Shown here: in pieces, positions 1 through 5,803 of the stretch
Layout: each line of letters begins with the position of its first letter
Position numbering within the stretch: position 1 is the first letter of the stretch
NCBI GenBank assembly: GCA_913776675.1
Contig: CAJYRE010000437.1
Span: 1-6,007, forward strand
DNA: 6,007 nucleotides
Direction of reading: 5' to 3'
DNA from: Rhizobiaceae bacterium
Lineage (GTDB): Bacteria; Pseudomonadota; Alphaproteobacteria; Rhizobiales; Rhizobiaceae
The notes under the pieces: model-generated
Told to the model about the DNA's origin: nothing
What the model saw: the letters and a program-made list of their open reading frames with translations, nothing else
Database searches by the model: none
Translations under genes and position numbers: made by a program

Positions 1-1139
1 ATGGTATCAAAGGAAATATCGCGCAAGGGATTTTGCATGCGCTCGCCAACCCGTACCCGTGCGGCTTCCAGTGCCTGGGTGGCCCCGATCTCGGTCACCG
101 TGCCGGGTGGCTGCTGATCCAGCCAGCTCAAAAATTCCACAACGGCCACGCCATCCTGCACGTGGGCGGCTGCCGAACCATTCAGCTCGACCATGTTTTT
201 CACCGCCCGACCCAGCTTGGCCGGATCGCTGCCATCCACCACAACACCACCCTGACTGGACACCAGCAGCGCCAGCGCCGCCGGAGCCAGATCAGGATCG
301 ATCACAATCGACGCACCGGTTTTGGCAAAATTGCCAAGAACCGAAATGAAGGCCTGCGGATCATGCTGCGCGGCCAGCCCTTCCAGATAGGCTTCGACCT
401 CCAGATTGGTCTTACGCTTATCCAGAAACAAATCTGCCTTGCCATCGGCATAAATAATCGCCCGCGAAAGCGGATGCGGCGTATGCGGCACATCCTGACC
501 CCGAATATTGAAAATCCATGCAACCGACGACGGATCGGTGATCAGCACAGCCGAATGCTGGTTCTCCGACAGATCACGGGCAATTTTGGCGATCTTGTCA
601 GAGGCTTCCACACCAGATGCGGACAAAGGCTGAATGCTAACCGCCCCCATCGGCGCGGGCGGACGATCTGTCCAAATCGCATCCAGCGGGTTTTCTGCGA
701 CAAACACCAGCGTGCCACCAACGGCGCGGATAGCCTTATCCAGCCGCGTGACCTGCGCCACCGTATGCATCCATGGATCAATGCCAAGGCGGAATCCCTT
801 GGGCGCGTGGGCCGGAATCCATTTGGCGGGCGGCTCATCAATCAAATCGCCGGGGGTAAAAACCTCCAGATCCACCTGCTGGCGCACCTGCGTGACATAC
901 CGACCATCGACAAACACCACAGCCTGCGTGGCAGTGACCAGCACCTCACCAGCAGAGCCGGTAAAGCCGGTCAACCATGACAGGCGTTCAGAACAGGCTG
1001 GAACATATTCCCCCTGATATTCATCGGCACGGGGAATCAGAAACCCATCAATGCCAAGAGCTGCGAAACGTTCACGCAAACCCGCAACGCGCTCTTTTCC
1101 AAACTGAGGGGTGGACGTGACATCAAAGGATTGAAACAT
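1..1139 (-). CDS. pepP: Xaa-Pro aminopeptidase (aminopeptidase P, M24B), N-terminal 379 codons, partial
   Basis: Reading the minus strand from the ATG at 1139 gives 379 codons without a stop up to the window edge, where the gene continues. The product is the long aminopeptidase P type (about 600 residues in the family), a cytoplasmic metallopeptidase that removes an N-terminal residue preceding proline. Residues 1-150 look like the creatinase N-terminal domain (GFLIPRADEYQGEYVP at 32-47, LTGFTGSAGE at 56-65, FVDGRY at 76-81). Residues 151-310 are the second creatinase-like domain (NPLDAIWTDRP at 150-160, and NIRGQDVP at 211-218, the NxRGxDxP signature). The M24 catalytic domain begins near 314 (KNMVELNGSAAAHVQDG). 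The metal ligands lie beyond the edge and cannot be checked. An in-frame TGA at 1158-1160 lies just upstream and the only other start there is a TTG, so this ATG is secure; a weak AGG lies 5 nt before it. Family assignment is firm; exact substrate range is inference. Confidence -1.
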   Translation of the reverse strand, partial: MFQSFDVTSTPQFGKERVAGLRERFAALGIDGFLIPRADEYQGEYVPACSERLSWLTGFTGSAGEVLVTATQAVVFVDGRYVTQVRQQVDLEVFTPGDLIDEPPAKWIPAHAPKGFRLGIDPWMHTVAQVTRLDKAIRAVGGTLVFVAENPLDAIWTDRPPAPMGAVSIQPLSASGVEASDKIAKIARDLSENQHSAVLITDPSSVAWIFNIRGQDVPHTPHPLSRAIIYADGKADLFLDKRKTNLEVEAYLEGLAAQHDPQAFISVLGNFAKTGASIVIDPDLAPAALALLVSSQGGVVVDGSDPAKLGRAVKNMVELNGSAAAHVQDGVAVVEFLSWLDQQPPGTVTEIGATQALEAARVRVGERMQNPLRDISFDT

Positions 1140-1488
1140 GATACCTGCTCGACACAATCAAAACTGCCGACAGCTTATCGCACTCGCCCTGACATTTCAT
1201 CTGCAAGCATGGTGCTGTGGAGAATTTCCCCCTCAAATCATCAGAAACCGAAACCAGTGCTGAAACAGAGGGTATTACGGCAAATTTCCAGCCAGAATGC
1301 ATATCTACGCGCCACAAACACCGAGACCCCCATAAATTGTGACAGATTTTTGTCCAAAAACGGGTTCTTCTTGGCTTTACTCATGCAAAAATGCATACCT
1401 ACCATGCCATCAAACCTCTAGGATATTGCAACGCAGCAGGTTAAAAGCGCCGCAACAACCGAACAGAAATGAAACAAAGAGAAAATCA
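1140..1488. other. Intergenic region upstream of pepP, no convincing gene
   Basis: About 350 bases separate the pepP start from the next possible gene. Short open frames exist on both strands (for example 1131-1421 plus, 1123-1317 minus) but they have no ribosome binding site, no recognisable protein features and overlap pepP at one end. The region should contain the pepP promoter on the minus strand. One candidate there is TGGACA (1351-1356) and TATGGG (1329-1334) with 16 bases between, a weak match that would leave a leader of nearly 190 bases. A small inverted repeat GACA/TGTC (1341-1354) overlaps its -35. On the plus strand TTGGCT (1371-1376) and CATACC (1394-1399) with 17 bases between is an equally weak promoter guess for the small ORF at 1489. 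Confidence -1.
1296..1402. repeat. Pair of near-identical 13-bp direct repeats containing ATGCAT
   Basis: AATGCATATCTAC at 1296-1308 recurs as AATGCATACCTAC at 1390-1402, with 12 of 13 bases identical and starts 94 bases apart. Both lie in the non-coding gap between pepP and the small ORF at 1489. Each contains the palindrome ATGCAT, and the second copy is preceded by another ATGCA so that ATGCA-AAAA-TGCAT forms an inverted repeat (1383-1396). They could be paired binding sites for a regulator, but a chance match has not been excluded. Confidence -1.
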
Positions 1489-1644
1489 ATGACCAGCCCC
1501 GTCCGTACAACATCTCCGACCCGCGCTATGCCGCATGGCCGTCAGATCGGGCTGAACGGTGCATCTTCCCTGACACGCGACATTTTGGCTGGCACAAGCC
1601 GCCCTGCAACAGTTCGCAACACATCTGTTCGCGCAGCATTCTGA
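1489..1644 (+). CDS. Possible small basic protein, 51 residues, unknown function
   Basis: An ATG at 1489 opens a 51-codon frame ending in TGA at 1644. The same frame is open further upstream, to an ATG at 1339, but only the start at 1489 has a purine-rich leader: AGAG at 1478-1481, 7 bases before the ATG, a weak ribosome binding site. The product is rich in Thr, Ser, Arg and Ala, begins MTSPVRTTSPTRAMPHGRQ, is strongly basic with few acidic residues, and has no membrane segment or motif that I recognise. Third codon positions are often G or C, as in the neighbouring real genes, which is mild support for coding. It lies on the plus strand just ahead of the stem-loop cluster and terminator at 1680-1837 and could share a transcript with it. 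It may equally be a chance frame; no function is proposed. Confidence -1.
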   Translation: MTSPVRTTSPTRAMPHGRQIGLNGASSLTRDILAGTSRPATVRNTSVRAAF

Positions 1645-1679
1645 TTCATTGTCTGCTGATCACGGCAGACAAGTAGCTT

Positions 1680-1837
1680 AGCACCTTGAAATTTATAGAT
1701 TATGGTGTGGCTCCATTCAAATTGTGGAAGCGCTGTAAAATGTATACGAGACCCGCTTGAGCCATCCTCCCAAGGCTCGCGGGTGGTCAGGGCAACCTGA
1801 TCGAAAAAAAAGGCGGCATCATTGATGCCGCCTTTTT
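1680..1837 (+). ncRNA. Candidate small RNA with an anti-Shine-Dalgarno loop; 5' end not defined
   Basis: On the plus strand a run of stem-loops leads directly into an intrinsic terminator. Stem 1 pairs GCTCCA (1710-1715) with TGG/AGC (1725-1731, one bulged A). Stem 2 pairs ACCCGC (1751-1756) with GCGGGT (1779-1784) and, after a TT bulge, GAGCC (1759-1763) with GGCTC (1774-1778); its ten-base loop ATCCTCCCAA (1764-1773) exposes CCTCCC. Stem 3 pairs GGTCAGG (1785-1791) with CCTGATC (1796-1802) around a GCAA tetraloop, immediately abutting stem 2. Stem 4 is the terminator at 1804-1837. Exposed CU-rich anti-SD loops followed by a terminator hairpin are known in rhizobial regulatory RNAs such as AbcR (alpha-r15) and alpha-r14. 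Membership in any named family is not claimed. No good -35/-10 pair was found, so the start is a guess; it may also be processed from the transcript of the 1489 ORF. Confidence -1.
1804..1837. terminator. Strong bidirectional intrinsic terminator
   Basis: Nine base pairs join GGCGGCATC (1812-1820) to GATGCCGCC (1824-1832) around a three-base ATT loop. Eight As precede the stem (1804-1811) and five Ts follow it (1833-1837), so it can terminate on either strand; the run is longer for minus-strand transcription. On the plus strand it ends the candidate small RNA and any transcript from the ORF at 1489. On the minus strand it would be a back-up to the prmA terminator at 1893-1935. Confidence -1.
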
Positions 1838-1892
1838 GCATTGTATAAAATGAGCGTTTTGACAGCCTCATACGTGGATCGATCCAACAGAT

Positions 1893-1935
1893 AAAAAGCC
1901 TGTTGCTGCGAATAAGGCTCACAGCAACAGGCTTT
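1893..1935 (-). terminator. Intrinsic terminator of prmA
   Basis: A 14-bp perfect stem (1895-1908 with 1922-1935; core arms AAGCCTGTTGCTG and CAGCAACAGGCTT) encloses a 13-base loop. Read on the minus strand, the stem runs into TTTTTATCTG. It lies about 31 bases after the prmA stop codon, the expected place for its terminator. Confidence -1.
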
Positions 1936-1966
1936 ATCTCCTCAATCTGCTGGAAGCAGGCGTCGC

Positions 1967-2842
1967 TCACCCTTGAAGATGAATGGTCACCCAACCATTG
2001 CGCCAGATGGTGCGGATATGCTTAAGCCCTGCGCCATTGTAAGCAGCAATCACTTTCCAGCGTTGGGCAGCAAGAATGCCCGAGAGAATAACAGAGCCAC
2101 CGGGCGTCAGATGGTTCACCAGTTGCGGTGCCATTTTCATCAAGGGCTTGGCCAAAATATTGGCAATGATCAAATCAAACGGCCCATATTCAGAAAAAGC
2201 CGTTGAGTGAAAACCTGGCGCGGTGCGAAACTCGATACCATGGGGAATCCCATTGCGCGCACCATTTTCCGTGGCCACGCGCACGGCAATCGGATCAATA
2301 TCCGTTGCCAGCACCGGCACCGGCAAAAGCTTGCGCACCGCAATGGCCAGCACACCGCTGCCCGTGCCCAAATCCAGCGCATTGCGGATTTTGCGCGACC
2401 GTACCACGCTATCAATCATTTCAAGGCAGCCTGCCGTGGTGCCGTGATGGCCCGTACCAAAGGCCTGACCTGCATCAATCTCAATGGCAATGTCATTGAC
2501 CTGCACTTTGTCACGATCATGCGAGCCATGCACCAGAAAGCGCCCTGCTCTTACCGGTGTGAGCCCTTCCAGAGATTTGGCGATCCAGTCAATATCGGGA
2601 ATCACCTCCCGCTGCACCGGCAGATCGGGAAATTCCTCTGCCAGCAGCGAAACGACACGCGCACGCACAGCGTCTTCATCTTCAATCATCAGATAGACGG
2701 ACGCTTCCCATATGTCGTTCTTTTCATCCACTTCCGTGGTCGCAATAGCATAATCTTCTTCGCCAAACTCAAAACTCATCAGATCCAGAATGTGGTTGGT
2801 CTGCTCTTCGGTGGCGCTGACAAATAAACGAATTTCGCTCAC
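1967..2842 (-). CDS. prmA: Ribosomal protein L11 methyltransferase PrmA
   Basis: The 291-residue product is a full-length PrmA, the cytoplasmic SAM-dependent enzyme that methylates ribosomal protein L11 (trimethylation at several amines in E. coli). The family's linker motif is present as AGQAFGTGHHGTT (124-136). The SAM-binding motif I is DLGTGSGVLAIA (157-168), followed by an acidic strand end ATDIDP (179-184) and the PrmA motif IIANILAKPL (225-234). The N-terminal 80 residues match the small L11-recognition domain. The start is GTG at 2842: no ATG lies upstream before an in-frame stop at 2900-2902, the product begins MSEIRLFVSATEE as in rhizobial relatives, and AGGA (2853-2856) lies 10 bases ahead. 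It follows sco on the same strand after a 94-base gap with a weak terminator-like hairpin, so it may be partly read through from sco or have its own promoter. Its terminator is at 1893-1935. Assignment is firm. Confidence -1.
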   Translation of the reverse strand: MSEIRLFVSATEEQTNHILDLMSFEFGEEDYAIATTEVDEKNDIWEASVYLMIEDEDAVRARVVSLLAEEFPDLPVQREVIPDIDWIAKSLEGLTPVRAGRFLVHGSHDRDKVQVNDIAIEIDAGQAFGTGHHGTTAGCLEMIDSVVRSRKIRNALDLGTGSGVLAIAVRKLLPVPVLATDIDPIAVRVATENGARNGIPHGIEFRTAPGFHSTAFSEYGPFDLIIANILAKPLMKMAPQLVNHLTPGGSVILSGILAAQRWKVIAAYNGAGLKHIRTIWRNGWVTIHLQG

Positions 2843-2888
2843 GATGGGAATGTCCTGCTGGGGCTTGTCTCTGGTTCGCTCTCCGGTA

Positions 2889-2908
2889 CAACGCCTTGAT
2901 CAGCGTTG
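2889..2908 (-). other. Hairpin in the prmA leader
   Basis: CAACGC (2889-2894) and GCGTTG (2903-2908) form a six-bp stem around CTTGATCA in the short gap between sco and prmA. There is no T-run after it on either strand, so it is not a terminator. It could be a structured element in the prmA leader; no known riboswitch or leader family is recognised. Confidence -1.
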
Positions 2909-2913
2909 CAAGG

Positions 2914-2932
2914 AAAAGGCCGATCAACGGCC
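2914..2932 (-). terminator. Weak terminator-like hairpin after sco
   Basis: On the minus strand, 4 bases after the sco stop codon, GGCCG and CGGCC (2928-2932 and 2918-2922) form a five-bp GC stem with a TTGAT loop, followed by TTTT (2917-2914). The stem is short and the T-run has only four Ts, so termination is probably partial, leaving read-through into prmA. Confidence -1.
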
Positions 2933-2936
2933 AATT

Positions 2937-3536
2937 TCAACTCTTCATCAGGTTTTGCAGCTTCTTGACGGCGACATCCGGGTTTTCTCCATAGGCAATC
3001 GTGCCCTTGAAGCGACCTGCACTGTCGAGAAGAAAAACCGAAGCGGTGTGATCCATGGTGTAATCACCATTGGGGTCTTTTTCATCCACCGGCACTTTCT
3101 TGGCATAGACGCGGAAGCTCTTCACCATGGCCATCACCTTGTCCGGTGCGCCGGAAATGCCTGTGATCCGTTGCGAAACATTCGAAACATACTGGTTCAT
3201 CACCTCCGGCGTATCGCGCTCCGGATCGACTGTGACAAAAAACGCACCCAGCTTGCCGCCCTGCGGGTCCACCGTTTTCAACCAGCCATCCAACTCGAAC
3301 AAGGTGGTCGGGCAGACTTCCGGGCAATGGGTAAAACCAAAAAACACCACACTTGGCTTACCGCGCATAGCCTGCTGGGTAATGGCCTGCCCACGCTGAT
3401 CGACTAGCTGGAAGGGATCCCCGAAAGGCCCCTCGGCAAGCTGATGGCGAACATCCGAAACCTGCAAAGTGGTATAAACAACAAACGCAGCGCCCAGAAC
3501 CACCAGAACCCACGCCACTCTCAATAGTTTTCTCAT
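2937..3536 (-). CDS. sco: SCO1/SenC/PrrC-family copper chaperone for cytochrome c oxidase
   Basis: The 199-residue product is a membrane-anchored thioredoxin-fold protein of the SCO1/SenC family, which delivers copper to, or reduces, the CuA site of cytochrome c oxidase on the periplasmic side. A single hydrophobic segment (about 5-22, LLRVAWVLVVLGAAFVVY) acts as uncleaved signal anchor. The copper-binding CxxxC is in FTHCPEVCP (Cys71 and Cys75) and the distal ligand is His163 in TMDHTASVFLLD. The family loop VDPERDTP is at 103-110. All three ligands are present and the length is normal. The ATG at 3536 starts 9 bases after a 27-codon mini-ORF on the same strand; its own ribosome binding site is poor (GAG at 3544-3546, overlapping the mini-ORF stop), which suggests translational coupling. 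No oxidase or heme genes are in view, so the client enzyme is inference. The symbol is generic; rhizobial orthologues carry various names. Confidence -1.
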   Translation of the reverse strand: MRKLLRVAWVLVVLGAAFVVYTTLQVSDVRHQLAEGPFGDPFQLVDQRGQAITQQAMRGKPSVVFFGFTHCPEVCPTTLFELDGWLKTVDPQGGKLGAFFVTVDPERDTPEVMNQYVSNVSQRITGISGAPDKVMAMVKSFRVYAKKVPVDEKDPNGDYTMDHTASVFLLDSAGRFKGTIAYGENPDVAVKKLQNLMKS

Positions 3537-3545
3537 CCCAACGCT

Positions 3546-3629
3546 CTAAGCCTGAACACACGTAAAGAATGCCATGACATAAGCCAAAGGCAGAATGGAA
3601 AGCAAATCAACTCCCTTACTGTCGCTCAT
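3546..3629 (-). CDS. Hydrophobic mini-ORF (27 residues) in the sco leader
   Basis: An ATG at 3629 on the minus strand opens 27 codons ending in TAG at 3546, 9 bases before the sco ATG. The ribosome binding site is excellent: AGGGTGATCAC directly precedes the ATG, with GGTGATC complementary to the 16S 3' end and 7 bases between GGG and the start. The product begins MSDSKGVDLLS, followed by a hydrophobic stretch (ILPLAYVMAFFTCV, residues 12-25) that would make one short membrane segment, with a single Cys at residue 24 and three acidic or basic residues near the N-terminus. I recognise no family. It is either a small membrane protein acting with the SCO chaperone, or a leader peptide whose translation controls sco. 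Its placement and ribosome binding site are direct observations; the function is open. Confidence -1.
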   Translation of the reverse strand: MSDSKGVDLLSILPLAYVMAFFTCVQA

Positions 3630-3640
3630 GTGATCACCCT
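3630..3640 (-). promoter_or_regulatory. Strong ribosome binding site of the 27-codon mini-ORF
   Basis: On the minus strand AGGGTGATCAC abuts the ATG at 3629. GGTGATC can pair with the extended anti-SD of 16S rRNA (GATCACC). This site is the main reason to accept such a short ORF as translated. Confidence -1.
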
Positions 3641-3818
3641 GCCCCATATAAATGTTCAAATCCATTCTAAAATTAGCGATTACTTAACTGTTATCAGTAG
3701 AATCTCTGCCATAAGCACGATCATCGCGTGAAAAGTAAAACGCTTTTATCGGGTGAGTGAGAAACACGCAGACGTTTTGCAGCACATTCCGACATGTATC
3801 AGCAAGGTATCAATCTTC
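3641..3818. promoter_or_regulatory. Divergent promoter region between the sco unit and the chemoreceptor gene
   Basis: This AT-rich stretch must drive sco leftward and the receptor rightward. For the leftward direction the best -10 guess is TTATAT (3646-3651), with no good -35 seventeen bases away. For the rightward direction TAGAAT (3698-3703) resembles a -10 box, also without a clear -35. A small inverted repeat AAAAG/CTTTT (3731-3735 and 3743-3747) lies close to the receptor start. None is strong enough to name a promoter or a regulator; sites for the rhizobial motility regulators VisNR or Rem were not identified. Confidence -1.
3804..3807 (+). promoter_or_regulatory. Ribosome binding site favouring the chemoreceptor start at 3819
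   Basis: AAGG lies 11 bases before the ATG at 3819. The alternative in-frame GTG at 3753 has only CTTTTATCGG before it and no purine-rich site, so 3819 is preferred even though it shortens the protein by 22 residues. Confidence -1.
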
Positions 3819-5801
3819 ATGAGCGAGAAAAGTTCAGGACGCGGACTCAGCATCAGCCAACGCCTCATGGTATCGGGCGGCGCAGCCATCTGCGCCATTG
3901 CCACCATGCTGGCAATTGGCAGCTATAAAAGCAGCCAACTTGATCACGCTCTCCTCAGCGCAATTGACATCAAGAACAAGGTTGAGATCATCAACGACCT
4001 GCGGCTTTCGGCGGTAGAAATCACACTCGCCGCAATGGACACGATTATTGACCGTGACGAGGGCAAGATCAAACCGGAGCGCCAGGCGATTTTTGACAAA
4101 AACAGCCAGCAACTCTCAACGAATATCCCTGTGGTGAAAGAGGTTGCAGGTCAGCTCGGCATCGCCGGCAATCTTGCCAATTATGAGACAGGTTTGAAGC
4201 TTTTGCTTCAGCATGCAGGTCCAGAACTGAAAACGCTGGTCGAAACCCATGCAAATGATGATGCCTACGCCCATATTGACGATGACATTGACCAAGCTGG
4301 CGACAAAGTGGTTGAAACGCTGGAAGCTCTTTACAACAGCGGCAACAAACTGGTCGAACAGCAAGTGGCAGAGGCAACAGGTGCCTCCAAAGCCTCGATG
4401 GGAATGCAGCTCATTGTTGGCCTTGTAGCCTTCATTCTGGTGTTTGCGCTGCAAATCATCAACACAAAATCGATTCTCAATGGCATCCGCGGTGTTCGCA
4501 CCAGCCTGAAAGAGATTGTCGATGGCAATTACAGCCATCAGATTGCGGATCTGAACCGAGCCGATGAAATTGGTGAAATTGCCCGCTCGGCAGAAGTTTT
4601 CCGCCAATCGGTCATGGAGAAGCAGGCCCTGGAAACCCGAACCGAAGAAATTCGCCAACACAACGAGGCAGAACTGCGTCAGCGCGAAGCAACGGCTGTT
4701 GCCGAGCGCAACCGCCTGACGGCCGCCGTTGATGCTTTGGGCAAAGGCCTTAACCAGCTTGCCGAGGGCAATCTGGGCACATCGATTGATCAGGAATTCC
4801 CTGAAGAAATTGAGCGTTTGCGCAAAGATTTCAATCAGGTTGCCGCACGGCTGCGCAACGTGATGGACGAAATCTCCGTCAACTCCAGCTCCATTCAGGC
4901 CAATGCCAACCAGATGCGCTCTGCCGCTGATGACTTGGCAAAACGCACAGAACAGCAGGCCGCCTCGCTGGAACAGACATCCGCTGCTCTGGCAGAGATC
5001 ACCGCAACCGTCAGCAACAGCTCCAAATTGGCTGAAGATGCAGGCCATATGGTGGACAACACCAATTCCTATGCCGAGCGCTCTGTTGCGGTGGTGGCCG
5101 ATGCCATGGCCGCCATGCAGCGCATTGAAGATGCAACCGCTGAAATTGGCAAGATCATCAACGTGGTTGAAGAAATTGCCTTCCAGACCAACCTGCTGGC
5201 TCTGAACGCCGGTGTGGAAGCCGCCCGCGCTGGCGAGGCCGGTAAAGGTTTTGCCGTGGTGGCGCAGGAAGTGCGCGCACTGGCAGGCCGCGCTGCTGAT
5301 GCGGCCCGCACCATCAAAACGCTGGTGGGCAAATCCAACGACGAAGTGCGCACCGGTGTGGAGCTTGTGACGGCCACAGGTGAGGCTTTGCACAAAATAG
5401 GTAACGATGTTCTACAAATTAACGAGCATGTTAAGTCGATCGTAACCTCGGCGCGCGAACAATCAGTGGGACTGAGCGAGATCAACTCCGCCGTTGGCCA
5501 AATGGACCATGTGACGCAACAAAATGCGGCCATGGTCGAGGAGACCAACGCTGCGAGCCACACACTGGCCAGCGATGCTGAAAATCTGGGACGGCTCGTG
5601 GGGCAGTTTCAGGTGAGCAACGCAGGACCACGCAGCTCGATCAACACACCGGTGCCGGCAAAACCGACATCAACACCCAAACCATCGCCTGCAAGGCAGC
5701 TTCTGGGCAAGGTTGCGGGCGCATTTAGTAAGAACAGCGGTGCGCCAGCAGCTCGGGCAACGGCAACCGCAACAACAACGGATCAGTGGGAAGAGTTCTA
5801 A
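3819..5801 (+). CDS. mcp: Methyl-accepting chemotaxis protein, transmembrane, double HAMP, with QWEEF docking tail
   Basis: The 660-residue product (numbered from the ATG at 3819) is a chemoreceptor that senses ligands outside the inner membrane and controls CheA through CheW. TM1 is at about 16-34 and TM2 at 195-214; the mostly helical 160 residues between them fit a four-helix-bundle sensor, ligand unknown. HAMP1 follows TM2 (215-268), then a charged coiled coil (265-300) and a second HAMP (302-355, [21 protein letters not shown] region). The signalling domain has adaptation sites in [10 protein letters not shown] (381-390) and [10 protein letters not shown] (570-579), and the hairpin tip [21 protein letters not shown] (452-472) that contacts CheA/CheW. 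After a proline-, serine- and threonine-rich linker (600-654) the protein ends DQWEEF, matching the xWxxF pentapeptide docking CheR/CheB. A GTG at 3753 would add 22 residues but lacks a ribosome binding site. cheW begins 2 bases after the stop. Family is certain. Confidence -1.
   Translation: MSEKSSGRGLSISQRLMVSGGAAICAIATMLAIGSYKSSQLDHALLSAIDIKNKVEIINDLRLSAVEITLAAMDTIIDRDEGKIKPERQAIFDKNSQQLSTNIPVVKEVAGQLGIAGNLANYETGLKLLLQHAGPELKTLVETHANDDAYAHIDDDIDQAGDKVVETLEALYNSGNKLVEQQVAEATGASKASMGMQLIVGLVAFILVFALQIINTKSILNGIRGVRTSLKEIVDGNYSHQIADLNRADEIGEIARSAEVFRQSVMEKQALETRTEEIRQHNEAELRQREATAVAERNRLTAAVDALGKGLNQLAEGNLGTSIDQEFPEEIERLRKDFNQVAARLRNVMDEISVNSSSIQANANQMRSAADDLAKRTEQQAASLEQTSAALAEITATVSNSSKLAEDAGHMVDNTNSYAERSVAVVADAMAAMQRIEDATAEIGKIINVVEEIAFQTNLLALNAGVEAARAGEAGKGFAVVAQEVRALAGRAADAARTIKTLVGKSNDEVRTGVELVTATGEALHKIGNDVLQINEHVKSIVTSAREQSVGLSEINSAVGQMDHVTQQNAAMVEETNAASHTLASDAENLGRLVGQFQVSNAGPRSSINTPVPAKPTSTPKPSPARQLLGKVAGAFSKNSGAPAARATATATTTDQWEEF
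5788..5795 (+). promoter_or_regulatory. Ribosome binding site of cheW inside the receptor's last codons
   Basis: GGGAAGAG lies 8 bases before the cheW ATG and is formed by the Trp-Glu-Glu codons of the receptor's docking pentapeptide. Ribosomes finishing the receptor therefore uncover or reuse this site, which supports coupled translation. Confidence -1.
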
Positions 5802-5803
5802 CC

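Noticed and set aside
33..980. A 315-codon open frame on the plus strand
   Set aside because: It is antisense to pepP, which has clear aminopeptidase P motifs over the same bases; the product is rich in His, Arg and Gln with no family features, as expected of a shadow frame.
1764..1773. Minus-strand reading of the RNA loop as a Shine-Dalgarno site (GGGAGG before an ATG)
   Set aside because: The ATG directly abuts the GGGAGG with no spacer, and the site would be locked in a stable stem, so it is not a credible start.
1140..1966. tRNA, tmRNA, SRP RNA or a known riboswitch in the long gap
   Set aside because: No cloverleaf, no CCA-type end, no SRP tetraloop domain and no recognised riboswitch consensus could be drawn from the bases.
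1542..1994. A 150-codon minus-strand frame overlapping the end of prmA
   Set aside because: It runs through two terminator hairpins and the stem-loop cluster, overlaps prmA's end, and has no family features.
2207..2827. A 206-codon plus-strand frame opposite prmA
   Set aside because: PrmA motifs on the minus strand explain this stretch; the plus frame has no recognisable features.
2790..3407. A 205-codon plus-strand frame opposite sco and the prmA start
   Set aside because: It spans two well-supported minus-strand genes and their terminator region; no domain or ribosome binding site supports it.
4116..5393. A 425-codon open frame on the minus strand
   Set aside because: It lies wholly within the chemoreceptor coding sequence, lacks a ribosome binding site context or any domain, and results from the receptor's codon bias.
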